64,000 nucleotides of DNA from Frankiaceae bacterium (lineage in GTDB: Bacteria; Actinomycetota; Actinomycetes; BP-191). Position 1 is the stretch's first letter, and every line of letters begins with the position of its first letter. Below are positions 36,587 to 45,800 of the stretch, piece by piece. The translations under genes were made by a program, and so were the position numbers. Location of the stretch: NCBI GenBank assembly GCA_035556555.1, contig DATMES010000020.1, forward strand, positions 1-64,000. The letters are read 5' to 3'. Below the pieces are notes generated by a model that was not told the DNA's origin, searched no databases, and worked only from the letters and a program-made list of their open reading frames with translations.

Positions 36587-36790
36587 ATGAGCAGCCGCAC
36601 TCCTGAGGCAGAGCCCCTCCTGACGCCGGCGGAGGTCGCGACGATGTTCCGCGTGGACCCGAAGACGGTCACCCGCTGGGCAAAGTCCGGCAAGCTGACG
36701 TCGATCCGGACGCTCGGCGGACACCGCCGGTACCGCGAGTCGGAAGTCAGGAACCTCCTCGCGGGCATCCCGCAGCAGCGTTCCGAGTAA
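36587..36790 (+). CDS. bldC: Developmental regulator BldC
   Basis: MerR-like DNA-binding protein with a single winged helix and no effector domain; in Streptomyces it delays development and binds DNA cooperatively in tandem. The 67-residue product (AEPLLTPAEVATMFRVDPKT, WAKSGKLTSIRTLGGHRRYR, AGIPQQRSE) is almost identical to Streptomyces BldC. The ATG follows AAAGGA by 7 bases. It is a single gene with 107 bases upstream and a long structured region downstream (hairpin 36837-36899). Confidence 0.96.
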   Translation: MSSRTPEAEPLLTPAEVATMFRVDPKTVTRWAKSGKLTSIRTLGGHRRYRESEVRNLLAGIPQQRSE

Positions 36791-36836
36791 CACAGCTCCT
36801 CCTCGATCCAGCGCTCGGGCGGGCCCCCGCCCGGGC

Positions 36837-36899
36837 GCATGGCAGACGGGCCCTGATCCGGTTGTTGCGCAGGCGACCGGGCGGGGCCCGTCGCCATGC
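36837..36899 (+). terminator. Long stem-loop downstream of bldC
   Basis: GCATGGCAGACGGGCCC (36837-36853) pairs with GGGCCCGTCGCCATGC (36884-36899), with one small internal irregularity and a 30-base loop. It lies 46 bases after the bldC stop, so it probably ends or protects the bldC transcript. Confidence 0.6.
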
Positions 36900-36922
36900 C
36901 ACGGCGCGAGTCGGCGGTCCCG

Positions 36923-36976
36923 TCCGCAACCCGGTTGCGGGTCGTGCGGGGACAAGGCGCAGATCGCACCCCGATC
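36923..36976. repeat. 54-base dispersed repeat, copy 2 (inverted)
   Basis: The reverse complement of 31647-31700 with three mismatches. The two copies face each other across about 5.2 kb carrying the thioredoxin-NHL gene, vdh, a hypothetical gene, lepB and bldC. Confidence 0.85.
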
Positions 36977-37221
36977 GTGCGAGGGCTCGTCACGCGACCG
37001 CGAACGTCACGTGCGGTCACCAGCCAGTCGGCCAAGCCAGTCAGGCCGGCTCGCCCGCGTCGGTGCGGCCGTCACCTTCGTCGCCGCGGCGTGAACGCTG
37101 CTCGGCTTCGCGCGCAGGCGCCGCGCCGACCCGGCCGCCGAGGTATTCCCCGACCGGCGCGAACGCGTCTCCGCGTCCTGGCGAAGCAAATTAGAGGACC
37201 GGCCGCCCGTTCCGTCGAAAT

Positions 37222-37251
37222 CCCCCCTCGGAAACACTTCCGTGGGGGGAG
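37222..37251 (+). promoter_or_regulatory. Hairpin covering the ribosome-binding site
   Basis: CCCCCC-T-CGGAA (37222-37233) pairs with TTCCG-T-GGGGGG (37238-37249): 11 base pairs with one T-T mismatch and loop ACAC. The 3' arm GGGGGG plus AG is the Shine-Dalgarno sequence of the gene at 37258, 6 bases from its ATG, so the folded RNA would hide it. Confidence 0.65.
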
Positions 37252-37257
37252 CCCAGC

Positions 37258-38244
37258 ATGCGCAGGACCGTTCTCGTCGCCTTGGCGTTGACCATGGCGG
37301 CCGTGCCCGTCGCCGAGGCGAAGCCGAAGCCCAAGGCGGTCGCCGGCTTCACGATGGTCTACGGCTGGGCCAACAGTGCCGTCGACGTCACCGTGCCGAA
37401 GGGCGCGAAGCTGTTCGTGCCGACGCCCGAGCCCGGGCGGACCGCAGGGTTCGCGGAGCTCGTCAACTACAGCGCGGGCCAGAAGGACACCTGGATGGTC
37501 GTCGCGCTGATCTCGCGCTCGACCCGCGTCGCGGGCAGGCCCGTCGCGGCCGTGCAGGTCCACGCGCCGCGCCCCGACCACTGCCCCTCCGACGACGCGC
37601 CGACGGTCGAGCCGCCGCCGCCGTGCAGGACGTTCGTGGAGCACGTCTCCGTCCACGGGGTCTCCGCCACCGAGGTCGCCGGCGGCGTGCAGTACGCGCT
37701 GCCCGCGGGCACGTACCAGCTCATCGTCAGCGGCCCCTCGCGGCAGCTGCTCGCGGCGTACTTCCAGGTCGACGGTCTCGGCGGCCAGCGCGGCTTCGTC
37801 ACGAACAAGGGCGTCGGCGCGGCGTTCGACCGCAACCGTTCCGAGGACCTCGTGCTCGCGCACAGCGAGGGCTACTTCGGCCGCAAGCTCAGCGCGAGCG
37901 GCATGGCCGTCATCGGCGTCTGGCACGCGGCGGCCGCCGACGAGCCGGGCGAGATGACGTACGCCCAGTGCGTCACCGCCGGCGACCCGGCGCTCGCCAA
38001 CCCCGACGACTGCACCCCCGTGGCCGCGAGCGGCCAGGCGCCGCCCGCCGGCGTCGACGCGAAGAAGCCGGTGTTCGCGGCGTTCGACGGCGGCGTCACG
38101 CTCGACCCGGCGGGGACGGAGACGTTCCAGACGCCGATCCTGAAGAAGGGCACGTACTTCAACACGTTCCGCGTCACGCGCGGCGGGCGCGGGCCCGCGG
38201 CGGGGACGTTCGCGTGGTGGGTCATCGCGGACTCGTTGAAATAG
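37258..38244 (+). CDS. Secreted protein, unknown function
   Basis: The 328-residue product has a signal peptide (RRTVLVALALTMAAVPVAEA, cleavage likely before KPKPK) and a beta-rich mature chain with four cysteines. Recognisable features are repeated beta-sandwich-like stretches (FTMVYGWANSAVDVTVPKGA; AGTYQLIVSGPSRQLLAAYF; GTETFQTPILKKGTYFNTF), but no family was recognised. The ribosome site is buried in the hairpin at 37222-37251, so expression may be controlled at translation. The tRNA operon follows on the other strand, with the convergent ends 17 bases apart. Confidence 0.78.
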   Translation: MRRTVLVALALTMAAVPVAEAKPKPKAVAGFTMVYGWANSAVDVTVPKGAKLFVPTPEPGRTAGFAELVNYSAGQKDTWMVVALISRSTRVAGRPVAAVQVHAPRPDHCPSDDAPTVEPPPPCRTFVEHVSVHGVSATEVAGGVQYALPAGTYQLIVSGPSRQLLAAYFQVDGLGGQRGFVTNKGVGAAFDRNRSEDLVLAHSEGYFGRKLSASGMAVIGVWHAAAADEPGEMTYAQCVTAGDPALANPDDCTPVAASGQAPPAGVDAKKPVFAAFDGGVTLDPAGTETFQTPILKKGTYFNTFRVTRGGRGPAAGTFAWWVIADSLK

Positions 38245-38261
38245 TCCTCGTCCGAGACGGA

Positions 38262-38338
38262 TGGTGGGCAGGGGCGGGATCGAACCGCCGACCTTCCGCT
38301 TTTCAGGCGGACGCTCGTACCAGCTGAGCTACCTGCCC
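38262..38338 (-). tRNA. tRNA-Phe (anticodon GAA)
   Basis: Acceptor GGGCAGG/CCTGCCC, D-arm TAGCTCAGCTGGTA, anticodon loop CTGAAAA giving GAA, T-arm CGGCGGTTCGATCCCGCC. CCA is encoded. It is last in the Glu-Asp-Phe operon. Confidence 0.97.
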
Positions 38339-38352
38339 CCGGAGGGGTCGAG

Positions 38353-38427
38353 CGGTCCCGACGGGATTTGAACCCGCGACCTCCGCCTTGACAGGGCGGC
38401 GTGCACTCCAAACTGCACTACGGGACC
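38353..38427 (-). tRNA. tRNA-Asp (anticodon GTC)
   Basis: Acceptor GGTCCCG/CGGGACC with discriminator G, anticodon stem CCGCC/GGCGG around CTGTCAA giving GTC, T-arm GCGGGTTCAAATCCCGT. CCA is not encoded. It is the middle gene of the Glu-Asp-Phe operon. Confidence 0.97.
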
Positions 38428-38443
38428 TCGTGGTGCCTTGCCG

Positions 38444-38516
38444 TACCCCCAACGGGATTCGAACCCGTGTCGCCGCCTTGAAAGGGCGGTGTCCTAGGCC
38501 TCTAGACGATGGGGGC
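38444..38516 (-). tRNA. tRNA-Glu (anticodon TTC)
   Basis: Acceptor GCCCCCA/TGGGGGT (with the usual G-U first pair), anticodon stem CCGCC/GGCGG around CTTTCAA giving TTC, T-arm ACGGGTTCGAATCCCGT, discriminator A, no encoded CCA. First gene of the operon, a common actinobacterial arrangement. Confidence 0.97.
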
Positions 38517-38585
38517 TTGGACGCCCGCCGGCTGCGCCGTCGAGCGGAGACGACCCCACTGCCGTGCCGTCGGGAGAACCTGGGA

Positions 38586-38615
38586 AGCATAGGCGACGCG
38601 GGCGCCAAGTACCAA
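38586..38615 (-). promoter_or_regulatory. Predicted promoter of the tRNA-Glu-Asp-Phe operon
   Basis: On the minus strand TTGGTA (38615-38610), 18 bases, TATGCT (38591-38586). It lies about 70 bases before tRNA-Glu. It was read by eye and the match to consensus is moderate. Confidence 0.5.
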
Positions 38616-38705
38616 CGCGCTTCTGCGTCCACAGGCTGAACTACGTCATCCACAGATGCGAAACGAGGTCGTTGCGCCCGCCGCGCGCCGCCTAGCATCG
38701 AGAGC

Positions 38706-39023
38706 ATGGATCCGTACGAGATCGTCGAGCAGGGCGGCGTCCCCGAGCTGACCGAGTGGGTGCGGGGCCTCGTCGTGGGCTCGATCACCGTGCTGGACGT
38801 CGAGTACGACGCCGGCCCCGATCCCCAGGACCAGCCCGCCCTGTTCGTCGACCTGACGATCACGGATCCCGTGCCGGGACCGGGCTGGCCCGCCGAGGAC
38901 ATCATCGAGCTGACGCACCGGGTGTGGGCGAGGTGCGGGGAGCTCAGGCTGCCCAACTGGTACGTCCGCCCGCACTCGCTCCGTTCGCGCCTCCAGAAGG
39001 CGGCCGCCGAGGGGGGTGGCTAG
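38706..39023 (+). CDS. Hypothetical partner of a HEPN-type protein
   Basis: The 105-residue product is acidic and alpha/beta (MDPYEIVEQGGVPELTEWVR; VDLTITDPVPGPGWPAEDII; LTHRVWARCGELRLPNWYV), with an N-terminal strand that could bind the partner. The nucleotidyltransferase GSxxxxDxD motif of classical MNT antitoxins is absent. The next gene begins 3 bases after its stop, so the two are a pair. The pair sits alone between the tRNA-Glu promoter and tRNA-Lys. A role as antitoxin or regulator of the HEPN protein is inference from this arrangement. Confidence 0.65.
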   Translation: MDPYEIVEQGGVPELTEWVRGLVVGSITVLDVEYDAGPDPQDQPALFVDLTITDPVPGPGWPAEDIIELTHRVWARCGELRLPNWYVRPHSLRSRLQKAAAEGGG

Positions 39024-39026
39024 GCG

Positions 39027-39545
39027 GTGCTGGCGCCGCTCGAGCCGCGGCGGCTCCTCGACCACGCCGTCCGGCTGGCACGTCCGCAGGACCTCGGGCC
39101 GGTGTCGCCGGAGTGGCTGCGACGCTCGACCTCGGCGTCGTACTACGCGGTGTTCCACGGCTTCGCCGTCGCGATGGCCGACCAGGTCGCACCCGGCTCG
39201 CCACCCGGAGAGCGGTACCGGCTTTGCCGCGCGCTCGACCACGGCAGGGTCGCCGACGTCTGCCGCTGGCTCACGGGTGCCGCGAGCGGCAAGGAGCACG
39301 TCCGTCCCATCGTCGCGCGGCTCCGTGCCAACCGCATGCTCGCCGATCTCGCGAGGGCGTTCCTCCTGCTCCAGCAGGCGCGGCACAGCGCCGACTACGA
39401 CCATCTCGCCGACGTCGACGAGGGGCAGACGCTCTCGCACGCCGACGAGGCGACGCGCGCGCTCGACCTGCTCGAGGCGCTCGCGCCCACGCCGGACGGC
39501 CAGGAGTTCCTCGCGCTGGTCGCGCTGCACACGGCGCTGCGCTGA
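39027..39545 (+). CDS. HEPN-like domain protein
   Basis: The 172-residue helical product resembles HEPN/UPF0332 proteins: a first helix pair with STSASYYAVFHGFAVAMAD and a later RHSADYDH, comparable to the R-x-x-ADYD motif of that group. Many HEPN domains are RNases used in toxin-antitoxin and defence systems. The catalytic R-x4-6-H pattern is present as RHSADYDH. The start is GTG with AGGGGGG upstream at the end of the partner gene. It ends 15 bases before tRNA-Lys (opposite strand). Family assignment is from pattern only. Confidence 0.62.
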   Translation: MLAPLEPRRLLDHAVRLARPQDLGPVSPEWLRRSTSASYYAVFHGFAVAMADQVAPGSPPGERYRLCRALDHGRVADVCRWLTGAASGKEHVRPIVARLRANRMLADLARAFLLLQQARHSADYDHLADVDEGQTLSHADEATRALDLLEALAPTPDGQEFLALVALHTALR

Positions 39546-39560
39546 CCCGAGAACGAAGGG

Positions 39561-39633
39561 TGGGCCGGGTGGGGATCGAACCCACAACCCACAGCTTAAA
39601 AGGCTGCTGCTCTGCCAGTTGAGCTACCGGCCC
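39561..39633 (-). tRNA. tRNA-Lys (anticodon TTT)
   Basis: Acceptor GGGCCGG/CCGGCCC, D-arm TAGCTCAACTGGCAGAGC, anticodon loop CTTTTAA giving TTT, T-arm TGTGGGTTCGATCCCCAC, discriminator A, no encoded CCA. It is transcribed away from the RTX giant. Confidence 0.97.
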
Positions 39634-39695
39634 GCCGGTCATTCTGCCGCCCACGCCGCCAGGGCGCCCGGGTCACCAAGACAACACGCAGAGTC

Positions 39696-39737
39696 ACCGA
39701 AAGGCCGTTCGGTCAGCCGCAATGGTCCCTTAGGACC
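39696..39737. promoter_or_regulatory. Inverted repeats upstream of the RTX giant
   Basis: Two short hairpins lie 139-180 bases before the giant gene: ACCGAA/TTCGGT (39696-39713) and GGTCC-CTTA-GGACC (39724-39737). A further TTCGGTC copy lies near 39763. They could be regulator sites or transcript structures; which one is unknown. Confidence 0.4.
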
Positions 39738-39875
39738 ACGACTGACGTGTGCGCAAGGGACGGTTCGGTCGCGCAGCGTGACCAGATCCCCCGATGACCG
39801 CCCGCCGGACCACCCGACGCGAGTACCACGGGACACGCGGGAGAGCGTCAACGGGGCCAGGCGAGGGGTTTTCCG

Positions 39876-42800
39876 ATGAAGCGTGGCGTCGCGTCGCGAA
39901 GCGCGGTGACGGTTCTGCTGTCGAGCGCGGTGGTGCTCTACGGCCTCCCGAGCCTGCCGGCGACGGCCGCGAGCCCGGGCACCCCCGAGGCCATCGGCAC
40001 CGCCCACGGCGTCGCGAGCCTCACCGCGGCTCTCGACACGATGGCCGACCACCCGGCGTTCGCGACGAAGCTGCCGCTCACCGACCGCAGCCCCGCCGAC
40101 ATCCTCGGCTTCCCGACGCTGTTCACCCGCACGCTCGGCCTCGACATGGCGGCGTTCGACGGCGACTACGCCGACCTGAAGAACGCCATCGAGGCGGCGA
40201 GCGAGACCGGTGTCACGTACACCGTCCCCGGCGGCATCACCGAGAGCGGCGACGTCGCGACGTTCACGATCCACGCCGTCGTGCACAAGACGCAGAACGT
40301 CCCCATCTCCTACGTGCGCCCAGGCAGCGACCCCGACGCCGCCAACCCCCGCCCCGCGATCTCCGTCCACGGCACCGACACGGCAGGCGTCGGAACGGTC
40401 CCCGTCGGCATGACGCTCACGGCCGACCTGCCGCTGCGTATGGACAAGGCCGTCCTCGCCGCCGACGGCGTCACGATCGACGTCCCGAACGCCCTCACGC
40501 TCGACCCCACCGCCACGACGCTGACGCTCGCCACCGACGCCAACAGCAGCCGGACGGGCCTGTCCTTCACCTCGCGGTACGGCTTCACCGACGTCACGGT
40601 CACGGGCCGCGCGGCGTACGACCTCGCGGGCTCGACGGTCTTCACCGACCCCGACGCGAGCGGCGCGGTCACGCAGGACGAGTGGACCAACACGCTGCTG
40701 CCGGACTGGGCGGCGTTCTCGCTGACCGACACGGCGGGTACGACGCCGAGCGTCGACGTCGCGCTGACGTTCGCCTCCTCGCTGCTGCCGAGCGGCACCG
40801 ACGGCGGGACCATCACGTACGCCGACGCCGGCGCCCCCACGTACGTCGACCTCCGCCCGCTCAACCCCACCGCGACCGCGCCGAGCGCGCCGGTCGTCAG
40901 CCTCGCCAACCTCGAGCCGTTCACCCGCGTCGGCGCCGACGACGCGCTGACCGGCCTCTCGCAGTTCAGCGCCGCCATGGCAGGCGCGCAGGCGCGCATC
41001 GACCAGCGGCTGCCGCTGCTCGACAAGCGGTTCTCCGACGCGTTCTCGCCGGCGGGCCAGTTGCAGGACCTCGTCGAGCGCCAGGGCTCCGCCGCCATCG
41101 TCTGCGGCAAGGCCAACACCCAGCCGCCCACCGGCGCCGACCTCGCCGGCACCACCTGGTACTGCCAGGCCGTGACCCAGAGCGAGGTCACCAACGTCTC
41201 GTGGAAGCGCGCCGACGGCACCACCACCGGCATCACCGGCGCCACCACCGCGACCACCGCCGGTCCCGCGCCGACCACCAACATCACCGTCGCCAACGTC
41301 ACCGGCGAGCCCGACGTCAAGGTGTCGTTCGACGTCACCGCGCAGCAGGCCGACGGCACCATGGCCACGCAGACGTTCACTGCCGAGCCGCGCATCCGCA
41401 GCGCGCAGGAGCTGCAGACCGCGCTCGACGCGCTCGAGGGCTCCACGATCACCGTCGCGTACGACCGCGTGGCCGAGAAGCTCACGTACGCCGTCGGCAT
41501 CAGCAAGGACCCCGCGTCGATGACGACCGGCTACGACGTCGGCGACGCGCTCCGCCCGAAGACCGGCCTGTCCGGCCTCACCACCGCGGCCACCGCGACG
41601 CTCGACCTCGGCACCATCGGGCTCTCCGGCACGTACGGCCTGCTGCTGCAGAACGACCTCGCTGCCCTCGACTCCGATGCCCTCAACGGCCAGGTGGACC
41701 GCTACTTCGCGCAGTTCGGCTCCGGCCCCGAGGTCTCCGTCGCGAGCGCGACCGTGAGCGGCGCGACCGGCGACGTGTTCTCCGGCAAGGTCGGCTACCT
41801 CGGCGTCAACGCCACGACGACGTCGTGGGCGCTGGCCCCCGTCGCGACCGGCAACGTCCTCTCCGCCGACCTCGGCCTCGACGCGGCGCACCCCGTCGCC
41901 GGCGCCGACTCCGTCACCATCGCCAACGCCGTCGGCCTGCGCCGCCTGCTCGCGCTCGCCAGCCCGGTGACGCCGGCGTTCAACCTGAAGTACGACGCGG
42001 CGTTCGACGTCGCGGCGAGCGGCTCGCTCTCCGCGCTGACCACCGGCACCGACCAGGCGAGCGTCACCGCGGCCTGGCACGACTTCGGCCCCGCGACCCG
42101 CCCGGTGGCGACGCCCAACACCGCGTACGAGACGTACCTGAAGCTCTTCGACGTCCTCCCGCTCGTCGAGGGCAAGGCGACCAACGCGTCCAAGTCCACC
42201 GTCACGCTGACCGACAGCGCCGCGGACTTCACCACGGCGTTCGGCCACACCATCGCCGCGGGCTCCCCGCTGCCCGCCACGCTGCAGAACGCCACCACCG
42301 GCGCGACGTGCGACAACGTCGTCGTCACCAACGCCACCACGCTGACCTGCAACATCTCCAGCTCCGTCGACGACGGCACCACCGCCGGCGCGACGCTGGC
42401 CGGCATGTCCGGCGGCCGCCGCCTCTCCGTCCGCACCGGCACCGCCTCGAACGGCACGCCGACGTACGCCGACGCCGACGGCGCCACCGTCACCGAGGCC
42501 GTCACGACCGACAACAACTGGCGCGCCGGCGACATGTGGCGGGTCAGCGGCGACCAGGACGCGCTGCGCACGCTGCTACTCGAGAACCTCTACGACATCG
42601 CCAACCGCCTCGACCTCAACACCGAGCCCGGCTACATCACGCCGCTGCCGATGCTCGGCAAGGCGCCGAGGGACCTCACGCCGCAGTTCGCGCAGCTCCG
42701 CGACGTCGCCGCGAAGATCGGCGAGCGCGTGCCCGTCACGGCGCAGGCGCCGTCGTGGGCGCCGGGCAAGGCGTACGCCCTGAACGACCTCGTCCTCCCG

Positions 42801-45800
42801 AGCGTCTCCGTCGCCGGCACGCCGCTGCTCTACAAGGCGACGGCGGCGGGCACCAGCGGCGCGACCGCGCCGAACTTCCCGAGCACCGTCGGCGGCACCG
42901 TCACCGACGGCGGCGTCACGTGGACCGCGGTCAGCCCCGCGCCCGTCCCGCCGGCGACACTGCAGGACCTCGTCAGCGCGCTGACCACCGAGATGGGCGC
43001 GATCACCACGGCGAACGGCGTGACGCTCAGCGCAGCGTCCGTCGGCGTGACCCTCGCGCGGTTCACGCACACCATGCCCGACGGCTCGACCAAGTCGAAC
43101 AAGCCCCACGCCCAGCTCGCCGTCACGTGGAACGGCGCCGACACCGTCGACGCGCCGGTCCGCATGGAGCTGACCGGGCTCTCCGCCCTCGACCTGCACG
43201 GCATCGCCGACGAGGCCGGTGCCGTGGGCGCGTTCGACATCGCGACGACGTCGTCGGCCAAGATCCGCTTCGCCGTCCCGCTGGCGCCGGACATCCCTTC
43301 GGGCGACGTCGTCGTCCGCGCCGACACCGGCATCACCAGTCTCACCGCGACCGTCGACTCCTCGACCGTCGACTTCACCGGCAGCGTCGGCTCCATGGGC
43401 CTCACGCTCGGCACGGGCGCGCGGCTGTTCGGCCGCCACGACCCGGTCACCGGCACCCACACCGCCGACTCGCCGCTCACCGGCACGCTGACGCCGTTCA
43501 CCCTCTCGGGTACGGCGGACACCGGCTCCGCGACGAACCAGCTCGTCGACAACGACGTGGACTTCGTCGCCCGCGGGGTCATGACCGGCGCGACCGTCAC
43601 GAGCGGCGGCAAGACCTGCAGCGTCACCGCCATCGCGCAGCACACCCTCACCTGCCAGCTCAGCGACTCGGTCGCCTGGGCGAGCGGCGCGGCGTACTCG
43701 CTGTCGCAGCTCGGGCACGCGACCCGCGCGACCGCGAGCGGCCTGTCCGCGCCAGGCTTCTCCGGCCTGATCACCGGCGACGTCATCCGCCAGGGCACCG
43801 CCAACTGCACCGTCGGCGCCGGCACGGCGAAGACGACGACGACCATCGACTGCCCGATCTCGTCCGGCACGTGGGACGCCACCAAGACGTTCACCGTCGA
43901 GCGCGCCGCCACGCTGACCGACGGCGACCGCACCGGCGACGCGACCGCGGCCGACGACGTGCGCGCGTTCACGTCGTTCCTCTCGGCCGGTGTCGCCGGC
44001 ACGACCGTGACCAACACCACCGAGGCCGGCGCCTCCTGCGCCGTCGGCCCCATCACCGGCACCACCGTCTCCTGCACCAGCGGCACCGCGCTCTCCGGCG
44101 GCAAGACGTGGACCAAGGACGACGTGTACCGCCTCGACCTCGGCGACCCCACGAAGGTCCTCGTCGACCCGGGCACCGGCTTCGACGGCATGGGCCTCGT
44201 CGGCCGCACCGTCTGGAACCGCACCGACAACGCCTCCTGCGTCGTCACCGCCGCGACCGGCGACTCGCTCACCTGCGGCACCGCGCTCACGAGCAGCGGG
44301 AACTGGGACGCCGGCGACTACTACGAGGTGCAGGGGCCCGGCATCGCCAAGGCGAGCCTCACGACGTGGAACCTCACCGGCGCCGTCGACGACGACCCGG
44401 CGGCGTACACCGCGCCGGCCAACCTCGCCGTCAGCGCGACCGGCCCGCTGTTCGACCCGTCGTGCTCCGACGGCATCGGCCTCTCGCCGACCACCGGTGA
44501 CGCGTGCGCGCTGCTCGCCGCCCAGGTCCGCGACCCGAACGCGCCGCACGGCACCGCGACCGCCGTCGCCGGCAACGTCGTCACGACGACCGTCCCCGCG
44601 GCCGTCGTCGTCGGCACCACGATCCGCAACGAGACCGCGGACTTCTCCTGCGTCGTCACCGCCAAGACGGGCACGACGGCGTTCACCTGCCCGGCGCCGT
44701 CCGGCAAGTCCTGGGCCACCGGCAACGCGTGGCGCGCGGACGACGGCAAGTTCCTCGGCGTCCTGAAGTACAGCGCCGACTTCACCAGCGGCGTGTCCGC
44801 CGCGAGCGGCCTCGGCGCGGCGTTCACCGAGGCGATCGCGGGCGACGAGCCGCTGGAGTTCTCGCTGCTCACCGTCGCGATGGGCCTGCTCAAGGGCTAC
44901 GTCGAGGACGGCCTCGACGGCACGCTCGCCGCCGAGCCGTTCCCGCTCATCGGCCTCGACCGCACCGCCGGCTCGCACGTCATGGACGGCCTGCAGGCGC
45001 TGGAGGACGAGCTGGCGAGCCTGCCCGTTCCCGCGTTCCAGAGCGGCCCGAACTCGATCACCGGCTTCAAGGCGAGCATCGAGACGTACCTCGCCAACGC
45101 GATCGACAACGCCGGCTCCTCGCTCATGAAGGTCCTCAGCCCGAAGACCACCGCCGACAACAACACCGGCGTCAAGGTCATCCTCGACTGCAAGACCACG
45201 CCGAACGCCGCCACGACCCACCCGTGCGCGGACGGCACCGACAGCGACGAGAACATCGTCGACGTCCGCGTGCAGACGACCATCGGCGGCGACGCCGCGG
45301 CCGCGCCGAAGCTCACCAAGGGCTGCGGCAACTGCGACAGCGCGATCGCGTCGATCGACCTGCCGCGCTTCGACGCCGGCCTCCCGGGTCTCGAGATCGA
45401 CGGCCCGAACGGCCTCGAGGCCGAGGTGGCCTGGACGTTCGACGTGGACTTCGGCATGGCCCGCGACGTCGGCCCGTACATCGGCGTCAACAAGGCCGAC
45501 GCGACGGACGCGGCGCTCGAGGTCGCGGCGTCCGTGCACCTGCCCGACGCGGGCTCCTGCACGACGGCCGACGTGCCCGCGGGCGCGAAGGCGGGCCAGA
45601 CCGCCGAGACCGGCGCGGCCAACAGCGGCTTCTCCAACACCCGCTGCTACCAGGCCACCCTCGGCCTGCTGCAGGGCATCATCTACGACGGCACCGGCGA
45701 CCCGCTCAGCGCCTCCGACGGCACCAACGCCGACCGCACCGGGCTCGCGTTGAAGGCCACGCTCGACTTCGGTCTCGCCGCGGCGAGCGACGCGAAGGGC

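Larger units (their letters stand above)
36791..37257 (+). other. 467-base intergenic region after bldC
   Basis: No gene was found. It holds in order: a short GC hairpin GGGCGGG/CCCGCCC, a long stem-loop (36837-36899), the 54-base repeat copy 2 (36923-36976), about 240 bases with no clear signal and arginine/proline-rich frames only, a less GC-rich patch (GCAAATTAGAGG near 37187) that could contain the promoter of the next gene, and a hairpin that covers the ribosome site of the next gene. Confidence 0.7.

Noticed and set aside
38262-39633. tRNA genes as integration site of a mobile element
   Set aside because: No integrase, no repeated tRNA 3' end and no phage or plasmid genes are seen around them; only the HEPN pair lies between.
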